Under the pieces are notes generated by a model. That model saw only the letters and a program-made list of their open reading frames with translations. It was not told the origin of the DNA and ran no database searches. A stretch of 64,000 nucleotides of DNA from Cellulomonas fulva (GTDB taxonomy: Bacteria > Actinomycetota > Actinomycetes > Actinomycetales > Cellulomonadaceae), in assembly GCF_018531375.1 (NCBI RefSeq), contig NZ_JAHBOH010000001.1, positions 2,604,001 to 2,668,000 of the forward strand. Direction: 5' to 3'. How positions within the stretch are numbered: the first letter of the stretch is position 1; each line of letters begins with the position of its first letter. Below are positions 24,837-33,611 of this stretch, in pieces. The position numbers were made by a program, and so were the translations under genes.

Positions 24837-25871
24837 GTGACCGCCACCCCCAGCGCCCGCTCCCTGGCCGGGGTCGTGCCCGTCGTCCCGCCGCAGCGCC
24901 TGGTCGCCGAGCTCGTCCCGCCGGCCCACTTCGCGCAGGCGTCGTTCGCGAGCTACGTGCCGGACCCGGCCCACCCCAGCCAGGGCGCGGCCGTCGAGCG
25001 GCTCCGTGCCGCCGCCGCCCGGATCGCCGCCGCCGGCTCGTCGTCCACGTCGTGGTTCCGCCGCCGGCGCAGCGAGCCGGAGGCGCTCTACCTCGACGGC
25101 GGGTTCGGCGTGGGCAAGACGCACCTGCTGGCGGCGCTCGCGCACGCGGTCGTCGCCGACGGGGGGACGGCGGCCTTCGGCACGTTCGTCGAGTACACCA
25201 ACCTCGTCGGCGCGCTCGGCTTCCGGCAGACCGTCGACGCGCTGGCCGAGTTCCGTCTGGTCGGCATCGACGAGTTCGAGCTCGACGACCCCGGGGACAC
25301 GGTCCTGATGTCCCGGCTGCTCCGCGAGCTCGCGGACCGCGGGGTCGCGCTCGCCGCGACGTCGAACACCCTGCCGGAGTCGCTCGGGGAGGGCCGGTTC
25401 GCCGCCGAGGACTTCCTCCGGGAGATCCAGGCGCTCGCCGCGCGGTTCGAGGTGCTGCGGATCGACGGGGAGGACTACCGGCACCGCTCGGTGGAGCACG
25501 GCGCGCCCCTGCCCGACGACGCGGTCCGCGGCGCGGTCAGCGGCCGGCCCGGCGCGACGCTCGACCCGTTCGGCGCGCTGCTCGACCACCTCGCCCAGGT
25601 CCACCCGAGCCGCTACGGCGCGCTGCTCGACGGCACCACCCTCGTCGGCCTCACGGGGGTGCACCCCGTCACGCGGCAGGACGTCGCGCTGCGGCTCGTC
25701 GTCCTGGTGGACCGGCTGTACGACCGCGACGTGCCGGTGCTGCTGGGCGGCGGCGGCACCGACGAGCTGTTCTCGGCGGAGATGCTCGCGGGCGGCTACC
25801 GCAAGAAGTACTACCGCGCGCTGTCCCGCCTGGGCTCGCTCGCGGCGGACGGCGCCGCGCTCGTCGGCTGA
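24837..25871 (+). CDS. zapE: Cell division protein ZapE / AFG1-like ATPase
   Basis: A 344-aa AAA+ P-loop ATPase. Walker A is GGFGVGKTHLL (K94), Walker B is LVGIDEFELDD (D145-E146), and ATSNTLPESLGEGRF carries the sensor segment. AGGYRKKYYRALSRL closes the protein. Family members in E. coli associate with the Z-ring; the role in actinobacteria is not settled. The GTG start directly follows TATCCT at 24823-24828, a good -10 element only 8 nt upstream, so the mRNA may be leaderless. Its last 61 bp overlap the 3' end of the convergent putA gene. Confidence 0.9.
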   Translation: MTATPSARSLAGVVPVVPPQRLVAELVPPAHFAQASFASYVPDPAHPSQGAAVERLRAAAARIAAAGSSSTSWFRRRRSEPEALYLDGGFGVGKTHLLAALAHAVVADGGTAAFGTFVEYTNLVGALGFRQTVDALAEFRLVGIDEFELDDPGDTVLMSRLLRELADRGVALAATSNTLPESLGEGRFAAEDFLREIQALAARFEVLRIDGEDYRHRSVEHGAPLPDDAVRGAVSGRPGATLDPFGALLDHLAQVHPSRYGALLDGTTLVGLTGVHPVTRQDVALRLVVLVDRLYDRDVPVLLGGGGTDELFSAEMLAGGYRKKYYRALSRLGSLAADGAALVG

Positions 25872-28800
25872 CCGACGGCGGTCTCCGCGCGCAGCACGTC
25901 GTCCGTCAGGTGGTGCGGCGTGCCGAAGCGGTGCGCCGTGATGCTGACCGCCTGCTCGTGCAGGAACGGCACGAGCTCGACGCGTCCGGACTCGGTGACC
26001 TCGTGGTCCCAGACGGCCACGTCCGGGCGGCCCCCGGTGGCCGGGACGGTCGTCGACGCGGTGCCCCCGACGAGGCGCACGCGTCCGCCGTCGAGCCGCG
26101 CCAGGCGGGCGAGCCAGGCCTCGTCGTCCTCGACCACGAAGTCGGCGACGGCGCCGACCGCGGTGGCGAGCGCCGGCGGGAGGTCGTCGGCGACCGAGAC
26201 CACGACCCGCGCGCCGGCCGCCGTCGCAGCCGCGACCACGCGGACGAGCGGTCCCGCCGCTGCTCCGGCGGCGCCGCGGACCAGCGCGGGCTCGTCGTAG
26301 GGGAGGTGGCGCAGCACGTCCCGCTCCGCGGTCAGGCCGCTGACGTCCCTCGCCGCGAACCGGGTGGCCAGGGCCAGCGCGTCGCTGCGCGCACCGCGCT
26401 CGACCGCGGCCGCCTCGTCGTGCGGCAGGGTGGCGCGGGCGGCGGCGAGGAGGGCGAGCACGCCCCCGTCGGTGACGTCCGCGCCCTGCGTCGCGCGCGC
26501 CGGCGACCACGTGCCCAGCGCGTCGAGGTAGCCCGGGCCGCCGGCCTTGGCGCCCGGTCCGACGGCCGAGCGCTTCCAGCCGCCGAACGGCTGCCGCCGG
26601 ACGATCGCGCCGGTGGTGCCACGGTTCACGTAGAGGTTGCCGGCACGCACGCCCGCCAGCCAGGCGGCGATCTCGTCCGGGTCGAGGGAGTGCAGACCGG
26701 AGGTGAGGCCGTACTCGACGTCGTCGACGAGCTCGAGCGCCTCGTCGAGGTCCGCGGCCGTCATCACGGACAGCACGGGGCCGAAGTACTCCACGAGGTG
26801 CGAGGGCGCCCCGCGCCGGACCCCCGTGCGCACGCCGGGTGTCCACAGGCGTCCGGACGCGTCGAGCGGACGTGGCCGCAGCGCCCAGGTCTCCCCGGGC
26901 GCGAGCTCGGTCAGCCCCGCCAGCAGCTTGCCGGCGGCAGGTTCGATCACGGGTCCCAGCTGCGTGCGGGGGTCGTCGGGGTAGCCCACGACGAGCGACG
27001 ACACGGCGTCGAGCAGCTGGTCGCGGAACCGCCGCGAGGTCGCCACGGAGCCGACCAGCACGACGAGCGACGCCGCCGAGCACTTCTGGCCCGCGTGGCC
27101 GAAGGCGGACGCGACGACGTCCCGCACGGCGAGGTCCAGGTCCGCGCTGGGCGTCACCACGATCGCGTTCTTGCCGCTCGTCTCCGCCAGCAGCGGCAGG
27201 TCGGGCCGGAAGGACCGGAACAGCGCCGCGGTCTCGTACGCGCCGGTCAGCACCACCCGGTCGACGTCGGGGTGCGCGACCAGCTCGCGGCCGAGCTCGT
27301 GCTCGTCGACCTGCACCAGGCGCAGCACGTCACGGGGCACCCCCGCTCGCCAGAGGACCTCCGCGAGCACGGCGCCGCAGCGCTGGGCGGGGCCCGCGGG
27401 CTTCAGGAGCACGGCCGATCCGGTCGCGAGCGCGGCGAGCGTGGACCCGGCCGGGATCGCGACCGGGAAGTTCCAGGGCGGGGTGACCAGCGTGACCCGC
27501 GCGGGGGAGAACCGGGCACCGTCGACGCCGACGAGGTCCCGGGCGAGCTCCGCGTAGTAGTGCGCGAAGTCCGCCGCCTCGGACACCTCGGGGTCGCCCT
27601 GGTCGAGCGTCTTGCCCGCCTCGGCCGCCATCACCTCGAGCAGCTCCGCGCGGTGCGCGTCGAGCTCGTCGCCCGCGCGGTGCAGCACCGCCGCACGCTC
27701 GTCGGGCGTCAGCGCCGCCCACGGAGCCGCGGCGCGCCGCGCGCCCTCGACCGCCTCGTCGACCTGGGCCGGCGTGCGCAACCACGCCGCGGCGATCGTG
27801 TCCTCGCCCAGCCGGGAGGTCGGGACGCGGGTGAGCACGGCCCGGGCCCACGCGCGGTTCTCGGGGACGGCAGGGTCGGTGTCCGGGGTCCCGACGAAGT
27901 GCCCCGGCCCCGGACGCCGCTCGACGGCGGCGAACCGGTCCGGGGTCCGGTGCCGCGCCGGCACCGGGTCGTCGAGGGCGGCGACCGACGCGAGGAAGCG
28001 GTCCCGCTCGCGGGCGAGCAGCGCCGGGTCGCTCGCGAGGTCGTACACCGCCGACATGAAGTTGTCGGTCGAGGCGCCCTCCTCGAGCCGCCGGATCAGG
28101 TACGCGATCGCGACGTCGAACTCCCGCGGCGCCACGACGGGCGTGTACAGCACGAGCCCGCCGACCTCGCGCCGCACCACCTCCGCCTGGCCGGACGCCA
28201 TGCCGAGCAGCATCTCGAAGTCCACCGCGTCGCGGACGCCGCGGCGCCCCGCCAGCAGCCACGCGTACGCGACGTCGAACAGGTTGTGCCCCGCGACCCC
28301 GACGTGGACGTTCGTGACCCGGTCCGGCTGCAGCGCCCAGTCGAGGACGCGCTTGTAGTGGGTGTCCGACTCGCGCTTGGTGTGCCACGTCGCGAGCGGC
28401 CAGCCGTGGAGCTCCGCCTCGACGCGCTCCATCGGCAGGTTCGCGCCCTTGACCAGCCGGACCTTGACCGGCGCACCGCCGCGCGCCCGCCGGGCGGCCG
28501 CCCACCCCTGCAGCCGTTGCATCGCGGGCAGCGCGTCCGGCAGGTACGCCTGCAGCACGACGCCGGCCCGGAGGTGCAGCAGCTCGGGCTCGTCGAGCAG
28601 CGTGGTGAACACCTCGAGCGTCGCGTCGAGGTCCTTGTACTCCTCCATGTCGAGGTTGACGAACTTCGTCGGCGTGCTCGAGGCAGCCAGGCGGAACAGC
28701 GGACGGAGGCGCTCGACGGTGTCGGCCACGGCCTCCTCGTGCGCCCACGGGCTGTGCGGCGCGACGGTCGAGGAGACCTTGACGGAGACGTAGTCGACGT

Positions 28801-29308
28801 CGTCGCGCTCGAGCAGCCGCTGCGTCCCCGCGAGCCGACGCGCGGCCTCGCGGCGGCCGAGGATCGCCTCGCCGAGGAGGTTGACGTTGAGGCGCACCCC
28901 GTCTCGACGCAGCCGGGCCACCGCCACGCCCAGGCGCCGGTCGGTCGCGTCCACCACCAGGTGCCCGACGAGGTGCCGCAGCACGCGGCGCGCGGCCGGG
29001 ACCACCACGTGGGGCAGCACGGGCGCGAGGGCCCCGCCGACGCGCAGGAGCACCCGCAGGCCGGCGGGCAGGAAGCGGGGCGGCCGCCGCGACAGCGTGC
29101 GCAGCGTGCGGGCGGCGACGTGCACGTCCTGCGGCCGGACCACGCCGTCCACGAACCCCACGACGAACGGGAGCCCCGCCGGGTCCTGCAGCGCCGCCGC
29201 GAGCTGCGCGGCGGAGGCGTCGACCGGCAGCTCGGCGGACTCGGCGAGCCACCGCTCGACCAGGGCGACGGCCTCCTCCGCGAGCGACGGGGCGACGGAC
29301 GGCGTCAT
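25811..29308 (-). CDS. putA: Bifunctional proline dehydrogenase / L-glutamate gamma-semialdehyde dehydrogenase
   Basis: A 1165-aa PutA oxidising proline to glutamate. Residues about 100-420 form the FAD proline dehydrogenase barrel (YVSVKVSS, LDMEEYKDL, VKVRLVKGANLPMERVEAEL, NLFDVAYA). Residues about 480-960 form the aldehyde dehydrogenase (TLVTPPWNFPVAIPAGS, AETSGKNAIVV, catalytic C743 in GHAGQKCSAAS, NLYVNRGTTGAIVRRQPFGG). The final 200 residues resemble the C-terminal domain of longer PutAs. There is no DNA-binding ribbon-helix-helix at the N-terminus. Its ATG overlaps the treZ stop (ATGA), placing proline catabolism at the end of a trehalose operon. The 3' end overlaps zapE by 61 bp. Confidence 0.95.
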   Translation of the reverse strand: MTPSVAPSLAEEAVALVERWLAESAELPVDASAAQLAAALQDPAGLPFVVGFVDGVVRPQDVHVAARTLRTLSRRPPRFLPAGLRVLLRVGGALAPVLPHVVVPAARRVLRHLVGHLVVDATDRRLGVAVARLRRDGVRLNVNLLGEAILGRREAARRLAGTQRLLERDDVDYVSVKVSSTVAPHSPWAHEEAVADTVERLRPLFRLAASSTPTKFVNLDMEEYKDLDATLEVFTTLLDEPELLHLRAGVVLQAYLPDALPAMQRLQGWAAARRARGGAPVKVRLVKGANLPMERVEAELHGWPLATWHTKRESDTHYKRVLDWALQPDRVTNVHVGVAGHNLFDVAYAWLLAGRRGVRDAVDFEMLLGMASGQAEVVRREVGGLVLYTPVVAPREFDVAIAYLIRRLEEGASTDNFMSAVYDLASDPALLARERDRFLASVAALDDPVPARHRTPDRFAAVERRPGPGHFVGTPDTDPAVPENRAWARAVLTRVPTSRLGEDTIAAAWLRTPAQVDEAVEGARRAAAPWAALTPDERAAVLHRAGDELDAHRAELLEVMAAEAGKTLDQGDPEVSEAADFAHYYAELARDLVGVDGARFSPARVTLVTPPWNFPVAIPAGSTLAALATGSAVLLKPAGPAQRCGAVLAEVLWRAGVPRDVLRLVQVDEHELGRELVAHPDVDRVVLTGAYETAALFRSFRPDLPLLAETSGKNAIVVTPSADLDLAVRDVVASAFGHAGQKCSAASLVVLVGSVATSRRFRDQLLDAVSSLVVGYPDDPRTQLGPVIEPAAGKLLAGLTELAPGETWALRPRPLDASGRLWTPGVRTGVRRGAPSHLVEYFGPVLSVMTAADLDEALELVDDVEYGLTSGLHSLDPDEIAAWLAGVRAGNLYVNRGTTGAIVRRQPFGGWKRSAVGPGAKAGGPGYLDALGTWSPARATQGADVTDGGVLALLAAARATLPHDEAAAVERGARSDALALATRFAARDVSGLTAERDVLRHLPYDEPALVRGAAGAAAGPLVRVVAAATAAGARVVVSVADDLPPALATAVGAVADFVVEDDEAWLARLARLDGGRVRLVGGTASTTVPATGGRPDVAVWDHEVTESGRVELVPFLHEQAVSITAHRFGTPHHLTDDVLRAETAVGQPTSAAPSAASEPRRDSAR

Positions 29309-31101
29309 GCCGCGCCCCGGTCGTCCGTCCCGTCGAGCGCCGGGACCAGGACGGCGGTGGACCGGCCGGGGACGACGAGCGCGCCGGGCCGGGGCCGCAC
29401 GGGGGACCACGCCGCGGCGACCTCGTACGGCCCGGGCGGCAGCTCCACCTCGCGCTCGCTCTCGTCGAGGTTCAGCACGACGAGCGCCGCGCCCCGCCGC
29501 AGCACGAGCACGCCCTGCCAGGGCCCGTCGGCGTCGTCGGGACCGTCCCAGCGCAGGTCGGTGGCCGCCAGGTCACCGGACCCCAGGTCGGGCACGGACC
29601 GGCGGAGGACCACGAGCTGGCGGTACCAGTCGAGCAGCCGGCCGTGCTCCGCGGCCCCGGGGCCGGAGCGCACCTCGCCGCGGTCCAGGACCGCGGCGTC
29701 GCGTGTGGCGGGGTCCTGCGGGTCCGGCACCTCGACCTCGCCGCCGTAGATGCCCTCCCACCCGTGGCCGGCGAACTCGGCGCGGCGGCCCTCGCGCACC
29801 GCCTGGGCGAGCTCCGGGTCGGTGTAGGACGTGAAGAACGGGAACCGGCGGCGCGTGCCCCACTCCTCGCCCATGAACAGCATCGGGGTGAAGGGCGAGA
29901 GCAGCAGGAGCGCGGCCTCGGCGGCGAGCACACCGGCCGCGAGCCGCTCGGACGGACGGTCGCCGAGCGCCCGGTTGCCGACCTGGTCGTGGTTCTGCAC
30001 GCAGACGACGAAGGCGTGGCCGTCGGTACCGGCCGGCACCGGACGCCCCCAGTCGCGGCCGCGGAAGGTCGACCAGCCGCCCTCGTGGACGAACACCCTC
30101 GTGAGCGCGTGCCGCAACGTCGCGGGGGTGCCGAAGTCGACGTAGTAGCCGTGCCGCTCTCCCGTCACCAGCGCGTGGATCGCGTGGTGCACGTCGTCCG
30201 CCCACTGCGCGGTCATGCCCCAGCCGCCCGCGGCCGTCGGCGTCACGGACACGGGGTCGTTGAGGTCCGTCTCCGCGACGAGGGACAACGGCCGGCCGAG
30301 CTCGTCGGACAGCGTCGCCACCGCGTCGGACAGCTCGGCCAGCAGGTGCGGCTCGGAGTCGTCCGCCAGCTCGTGGACGGCGTCGAGGCGCAGCGCGTCG
30401 ACGTGGAAGTCGCGCAGCCAGCGCAGCGCGGAGCCGATGATCCAGTCCCGCACGCCGCGCGAGCCCGGCTGGTCCAGGTTGATCGCCGCGCCCCACGGCG
30501 TCGCGTGCGCGTCGGTCCAGTACGGGCCCAGGTCGCCGACGTAGGCCCCGGCCGGTCCGAGGTGGTTGTGCACCACGTCGAGGCACACGCCGAGCCCGTG
30601 CGCGTGGGCGGCGTCCACGAAGCGCTGCAGCGCGGCCGGGCCGCCGTACGCGTCGTGCACCGCCCAGAGCCCCACGCCGTCGTAGCCCCAGCCGCGGTCG
30701 CCGTCGAAGGGCGCGAGCGGCATGAGCTCCACCACGTCGACGCCGAGCGAGACGAGGTCCTCGAGGTGCTCGACCGCCGCGTCCAGCGTGCCCGCCGCGG
30801 TGAACGTCCCGACGTGCAGCTCGTAGAGCACGCGCCCGCGCACGTCGAGGCCCGCCCAGCCCTCGTCGGTCCAGCCGAAGGTCGTGGCGTCGAACGTGCG
30901 GCTGGGCCCATGCACGCCGTGCGGCTGCCACGCGCTGCGCGGGTCCGGGCGCGGCGGGCCGCCGTCGACGCGGAACGCGTAGTCCGTCCCGTCCGGCAGC
31001 TCCGGACCCGACCACCACCCGTCGTCCTGCCGCACCATCGCGTGCTCGTCGTCGCCGGCGACCAGGCCGACCCGTCCGGCGTCCGGAGCCCACACCCGCA
31101 C
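29305..31101 (-). CDS. treZ: Malto-oligosyltrehalose trehalohydrolase
   Basis: A 598-aa GH13 enzyme releasing trehalose from maltooligosyl-trehalose. It starts with a CBM48-like domain (VRVWAPDAGRVGLV), then the barrel: YELHVGTFTAAGTLDAAVEHL, VELMPLAPFDGDRGWGYDGV, CLDVVHNHLGPAG, nucleophile region DALRLDAVHEL, acid/base VAETDLND and VQNHDQVGNR. The GTG start is 2 nt after the treY stop; the CTG two codons earlier is less likely. Third gene of glgX-treY-treZ-putA. Confidence 0.96.
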   Translation of the reverse strand: MRVWAPDAGRVGLVAGDDEHAMVRQDDGWWSGPELPDGTDYAFRVDGGPPRPDPRSAWQPHGVHGPSRTFDATTFGWTDEGWAGLDVRGRVLYELHVGTFTAAGTLDAAVEHLEDLVSLGVDVVELMPLAPFDGDRGWGYDGVGLWAVHDAYGGPAALQRFVDAAHAHGLGVCLDVVHNHLGPAGAYVGDLGPYWTDAHATPWGAAINLDQPGSRGVRDWIIGSALRWLRDFHVDALRLDAVHELADDSEPHLLAELSDAVATLSDELGRPLSLVAETDLNDPVSVTPTAAGGWGMTAQWADDVHHAIHALVTGERHGYYVDFGTPATLRHALTRVFVHEGGWSTFRGRDWGRPVPAGTDGHAFVVCVQNHDQVGNRALGDRPSERLAAGVLAAEAALLLLSPFTPMLFMGEEWGTRRRFPFFTSYTDPELAQAVREGRRAEFAGHGWEGIYGGEVEVPDPQDPATRDAAVLDRGEVRSGPGAAEHGRLLDWYRQLVVLRRSVPDLGSGDLAATDLRWDGPDDADGPWQGVLVLRRGAALVVLNLDESEREVELPPGPYEVAAAWSPVRPRPGALVVPGRSTAVLVPALDGTDDRGAA

Positions 31102-31103
31102 GG

Positions 31104-33611
31104 TCAGACCACCTTCACCAGGAGCGCGACCGGCAGCCGGTCGAGCAGGGGAGCGACGGGGACCACGCCGCCCGCCACCTCGTGGCCGGTGAGCACGTCC
31201 ACCCAGTCGCCGTCGGGGACGCCGACCGTGTGGTCCGCCCAGCCGCCGAGGCGGTCCACGGAGGAGGCCAGGCGCGTCGCGACGACGGTCACGCGCGGCT
31301 CGTCGTCGACCGTCCGGGCGTACGTGACGGACTGGCCCGACGAGTGCGCGAGCGGCACGTAGCCCGCGTCCGGGCCGACGAACGCCTCCGGCAAGTCCCG
31401 GCGCACCCGTAGGGCGCGCGACGTCACCAGCAGCTTCTCGTCGGACAGGTCGCGCGGTCCGGCGCCCTCGTCGAGCCGCTCGAGCCGCGCGACGAGCGGC
31501 TCGAGCTCGACGTGGCGGCGGTTGTCCGGGTCCACCAGGGTCGGCTCGGCGACCTCGCTGCCCTGGTAGACGTCCGGCACCCCCGGCAGCGTGAGCTGGA
31601 CCAGCTTGGTGCCGAGCGTCGCGGCCCGGACGGCGGCACGGGTCAGCTGCTCCCACTCCGTGAACAGGGCGGCCACGACGGGGTCCTGGCGGGCCTGACG
31701 GGCCAGGTCGAGCACGGCGCGCTCGTACGCCTCGTCGGGTGCGGTCCAGAACGTGTGCTGCTTGGCCTCGCGCAGCGACTTGGTGAGGTACTCGGTCAGC
31801 CGGTCCTCGGCGATGGCGCCGGCCTCCGTCCACGTGCCGGCGAGGGTCTGCCAGAGCCACTGCTCGGCTCGGCCGTCCACGTGCGCGGCCCGGTACGTCG
31901 CGGTCGCCGCACGGACCTGCGCCACCAGCGCCGCCCACTCCTGCGGTCGCTCGCTGAGGACGCCGAGGCGGTTGCGCGTGTCCTCGTTGCGCTTGGTGTC
32001 GTGCGTGGACAGCGTCGTCATCGCCAGCGGCGCCGCGACCTGCTGCCGCGCGGCCCACGCGGCGAGGTCGGTCGGCGTGAACGCGAACCGCGCGGGCTCG
32101 CCGCCCACCTCGCACAGCCCGACGAGCTGCGTCCAGCGGTAGTACGCGGTGTCCTCCACGCCCTTGGCCGTGACGGCGCCGCACGTCTGCTGGAACCGGA
32201 CCACGAGCTCGTCTCGCCGCTCGCCGCGGGTGCGTCCCGCGCTGCCCACCTCGCGACCGGCGAGCAGGTCGACGACGACGTCCATGGTCGCGCCGCGCTC
32301 GGCGGACATGCGGGTGCGGGCGATCGCGGCCGGGTGCTCGAGCGACGCCGCCGAGTCCGGGTGCATGGGCTCCCCGGGCACGACGTACGCGCGGTAGCGG
32401 TCGAACGCCACCAGCAGCTCGACCAGGCACTCGTGCAGGGCGCGCCACGTGTGGTCGCGCAGGCGCAGGTCGTCCGAGCAGATGCTCGCGGCGAGCGTGG
32501 TGAGCCGGTACACCTCGGCGTACAGCGGGCCGTCGACCACCTCGCGCTTCGCCTGCTCGACGACGTGGGCGTAGTCGTCGGACGCGTCGCCCGTCAGCCG
32601 GTGCATGAGCGCGCCGAGCGGTGCGGCGCCGCCGGGGTCGACGAACGTCTGCTGGATCCGCCACAGCGCGTCGTAGCCCGTGGTGCCCGCGGTGTCCCAG
32701 TCGGAGGGCAGGTCCTCGTCGCCCTCGAGGATCTTCTCCACCACCACCCACGCGCCGTCGCTGGCCTCGTGCAGCCGGGCCAGGTAGCCCGCCGGGTCCG
32801 CGAGCCCGTCCGGGTGGTCGATGCGCAGCCCGTCGAGCGTGCCGTCGGCCAGCAGGTCGAGCACCAGCCGGTGCGTCGCCTCGAAGACCTCGGGGTCCTC
32901 GACCCGGACGGCGAGCAGCGTGCCCACGTCGAAGAAGCGGCGGTAGTTGAGCTCCTCGTCCGCCACGCGCCAGTACGCGAGGCGGTAGTGCTGGCGCTCG
33001 AGCAGCTCGACGAGCGGCAGCTGCTCGGTGCCCTCCCGCACCGGGAACACGTGGTCGTAGTAGCGCAGCACGGTCCGCACGCCGTGTCCGGGGACGTCCT
33101 GCTCGGTGAGCTCGATCTCCCCGCGGGCGACGACGGTCCCGATGCGGTCGCCGAGCACGGGCATGAGCACCGCGCCCTCGCCGGCGGACCAGTCCACGTC
33201 GAACCACGCGGCGTACGGCGAGTCCGGACCGTGCGCGAGCACCGACCACAGCGCGGCGTTGTGCCAGACGGGCGTGGGCACGGCCATGTGGTTGGGCACG
33301 ATGTCGAGGACCAGACCGAGCCCCGCGTCGTGCGCGGTGGCGGCCAGCCGGCGCAGGGCCGGCAGCCCGCCCAGGACGGGGGAGACCTCGTCGTGCGCCA
33401 CCACGTCGTAGCCGTGCGTCGAGCCCGGCGCGGCGCGCAGGATCGGCGAGAGGTAGACGTGGGTGACGCCGAGCGACGCGAGGTACGGCACGCGCGCCGC
33501 GACGTCGTCCAGCGTCAGGTCGGCGCCGAGCTGCACCCGGTACGTCGAGACCGGGACCGCGCGGCCCGGTGCGGGCAGCCGGCGCGCAGGTGTCTGGCGC
33601 GCGTCGGTCAC
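31104..33611 (-). CDS. treY: Malto-oligosyltrehalose synthase
   Basis: An 835-aa GH13 enzyme that turns the reducing-end alpha-1,4 bond of a maltodextrin into an alpha,alpha-1,1 (trehalosyl) bond. Signature segments: STYRVQLGADLTLDDVAARV, GVTHVYLSPILRAAPGSTHGY, LDIVPNHMAV, DGLRIDHPDGLADP, VVEKILEGDE, TTLSTHDTKRNEDTR and LTLPGVPDVYQGSE. The GTG start overlaps the glgX stop (GTGA). TreY and TreZ together form the TreYZ route from glycogen to trehalose in the cytosol, an osmoprotectant and reserve. Confidence 0.97.
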   Translation of the reverse strand: MTDARQTPARRLPAPGRAVPVSTYRVQLGADLTLDDVAARVPYLASLGVTHVYLSPILRAAPGSTHGYDVVAHDEVSPVLGGLPALRRLAATAHDAGLGLVLDIVPNHMAVPTPVWHNAALWSVLAHGPDSPYAAWFDVDWSAGEGAVLMPVLGDRIGTVVARGEIELTEQDVPGHGVRTVLRYYDHVFPVREGTEQLPLVELLERQHYRLAYWRVADEELNYRRFFDVGTLLAVRVEDPEVFEATHRLVLDLLADGTLDGLRIDHPDGLADPAGYLARLHEASDGAWVVVEKILEGDEDLPSDWDTAGTTGYDALWRIQQTFVDPGGAAPLGALMHRLTGDASDDYAHVVEQAKREVVDGPLYAEVYRLTTLAASICSDDLRLRDHTWRALHECLVELLVAFDRYRAYVVPGEPMHPDSAASLEHPAAIARTRMSAERGATMDVVVDLLAGREVGSAGRTRGERRDELVVRFQQTCGAVTAKGVEDTAYYRWTQLVGLCEVGGEPARFAFTPTDLAAWAARQQVAAPLAMTTLSTHDTKRNEDTRNRLGVLSERPQEWAALVAQVRAATATYRAAHVDGRAEQWLWQTLAGTWTEAGAIAEDRLTEYLTKSLREAKQHTFWTAPDEAYERAVLDLARQARQDPVVAALFTEWEQLTRAAVRAATLGTKLVQLTLPGVPDVYQGSEVAEPTLVDPDNRRHVELEPLVARLERLDEGAGPRDLSDEKLLVTSRALRVRRDLPEAFVGPDAGYVPLAHSSGQSVTYARTVDDEPRVTVVATRLASSVDRLGGWADHTVGVPDGDWVDVLTGHEVAGGVVPVAPLLDRLPVALLVKVV

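Noticed and set aside
24791..29749. Very long open frame on the plus strand (over 1600 codons) opposite putA
   Set aside because: High GC leaves few stops in the antisense frames; its translation is low-complexity Arg/Gly/His without any family motif, while putA on the other strand is a clear enzyme.
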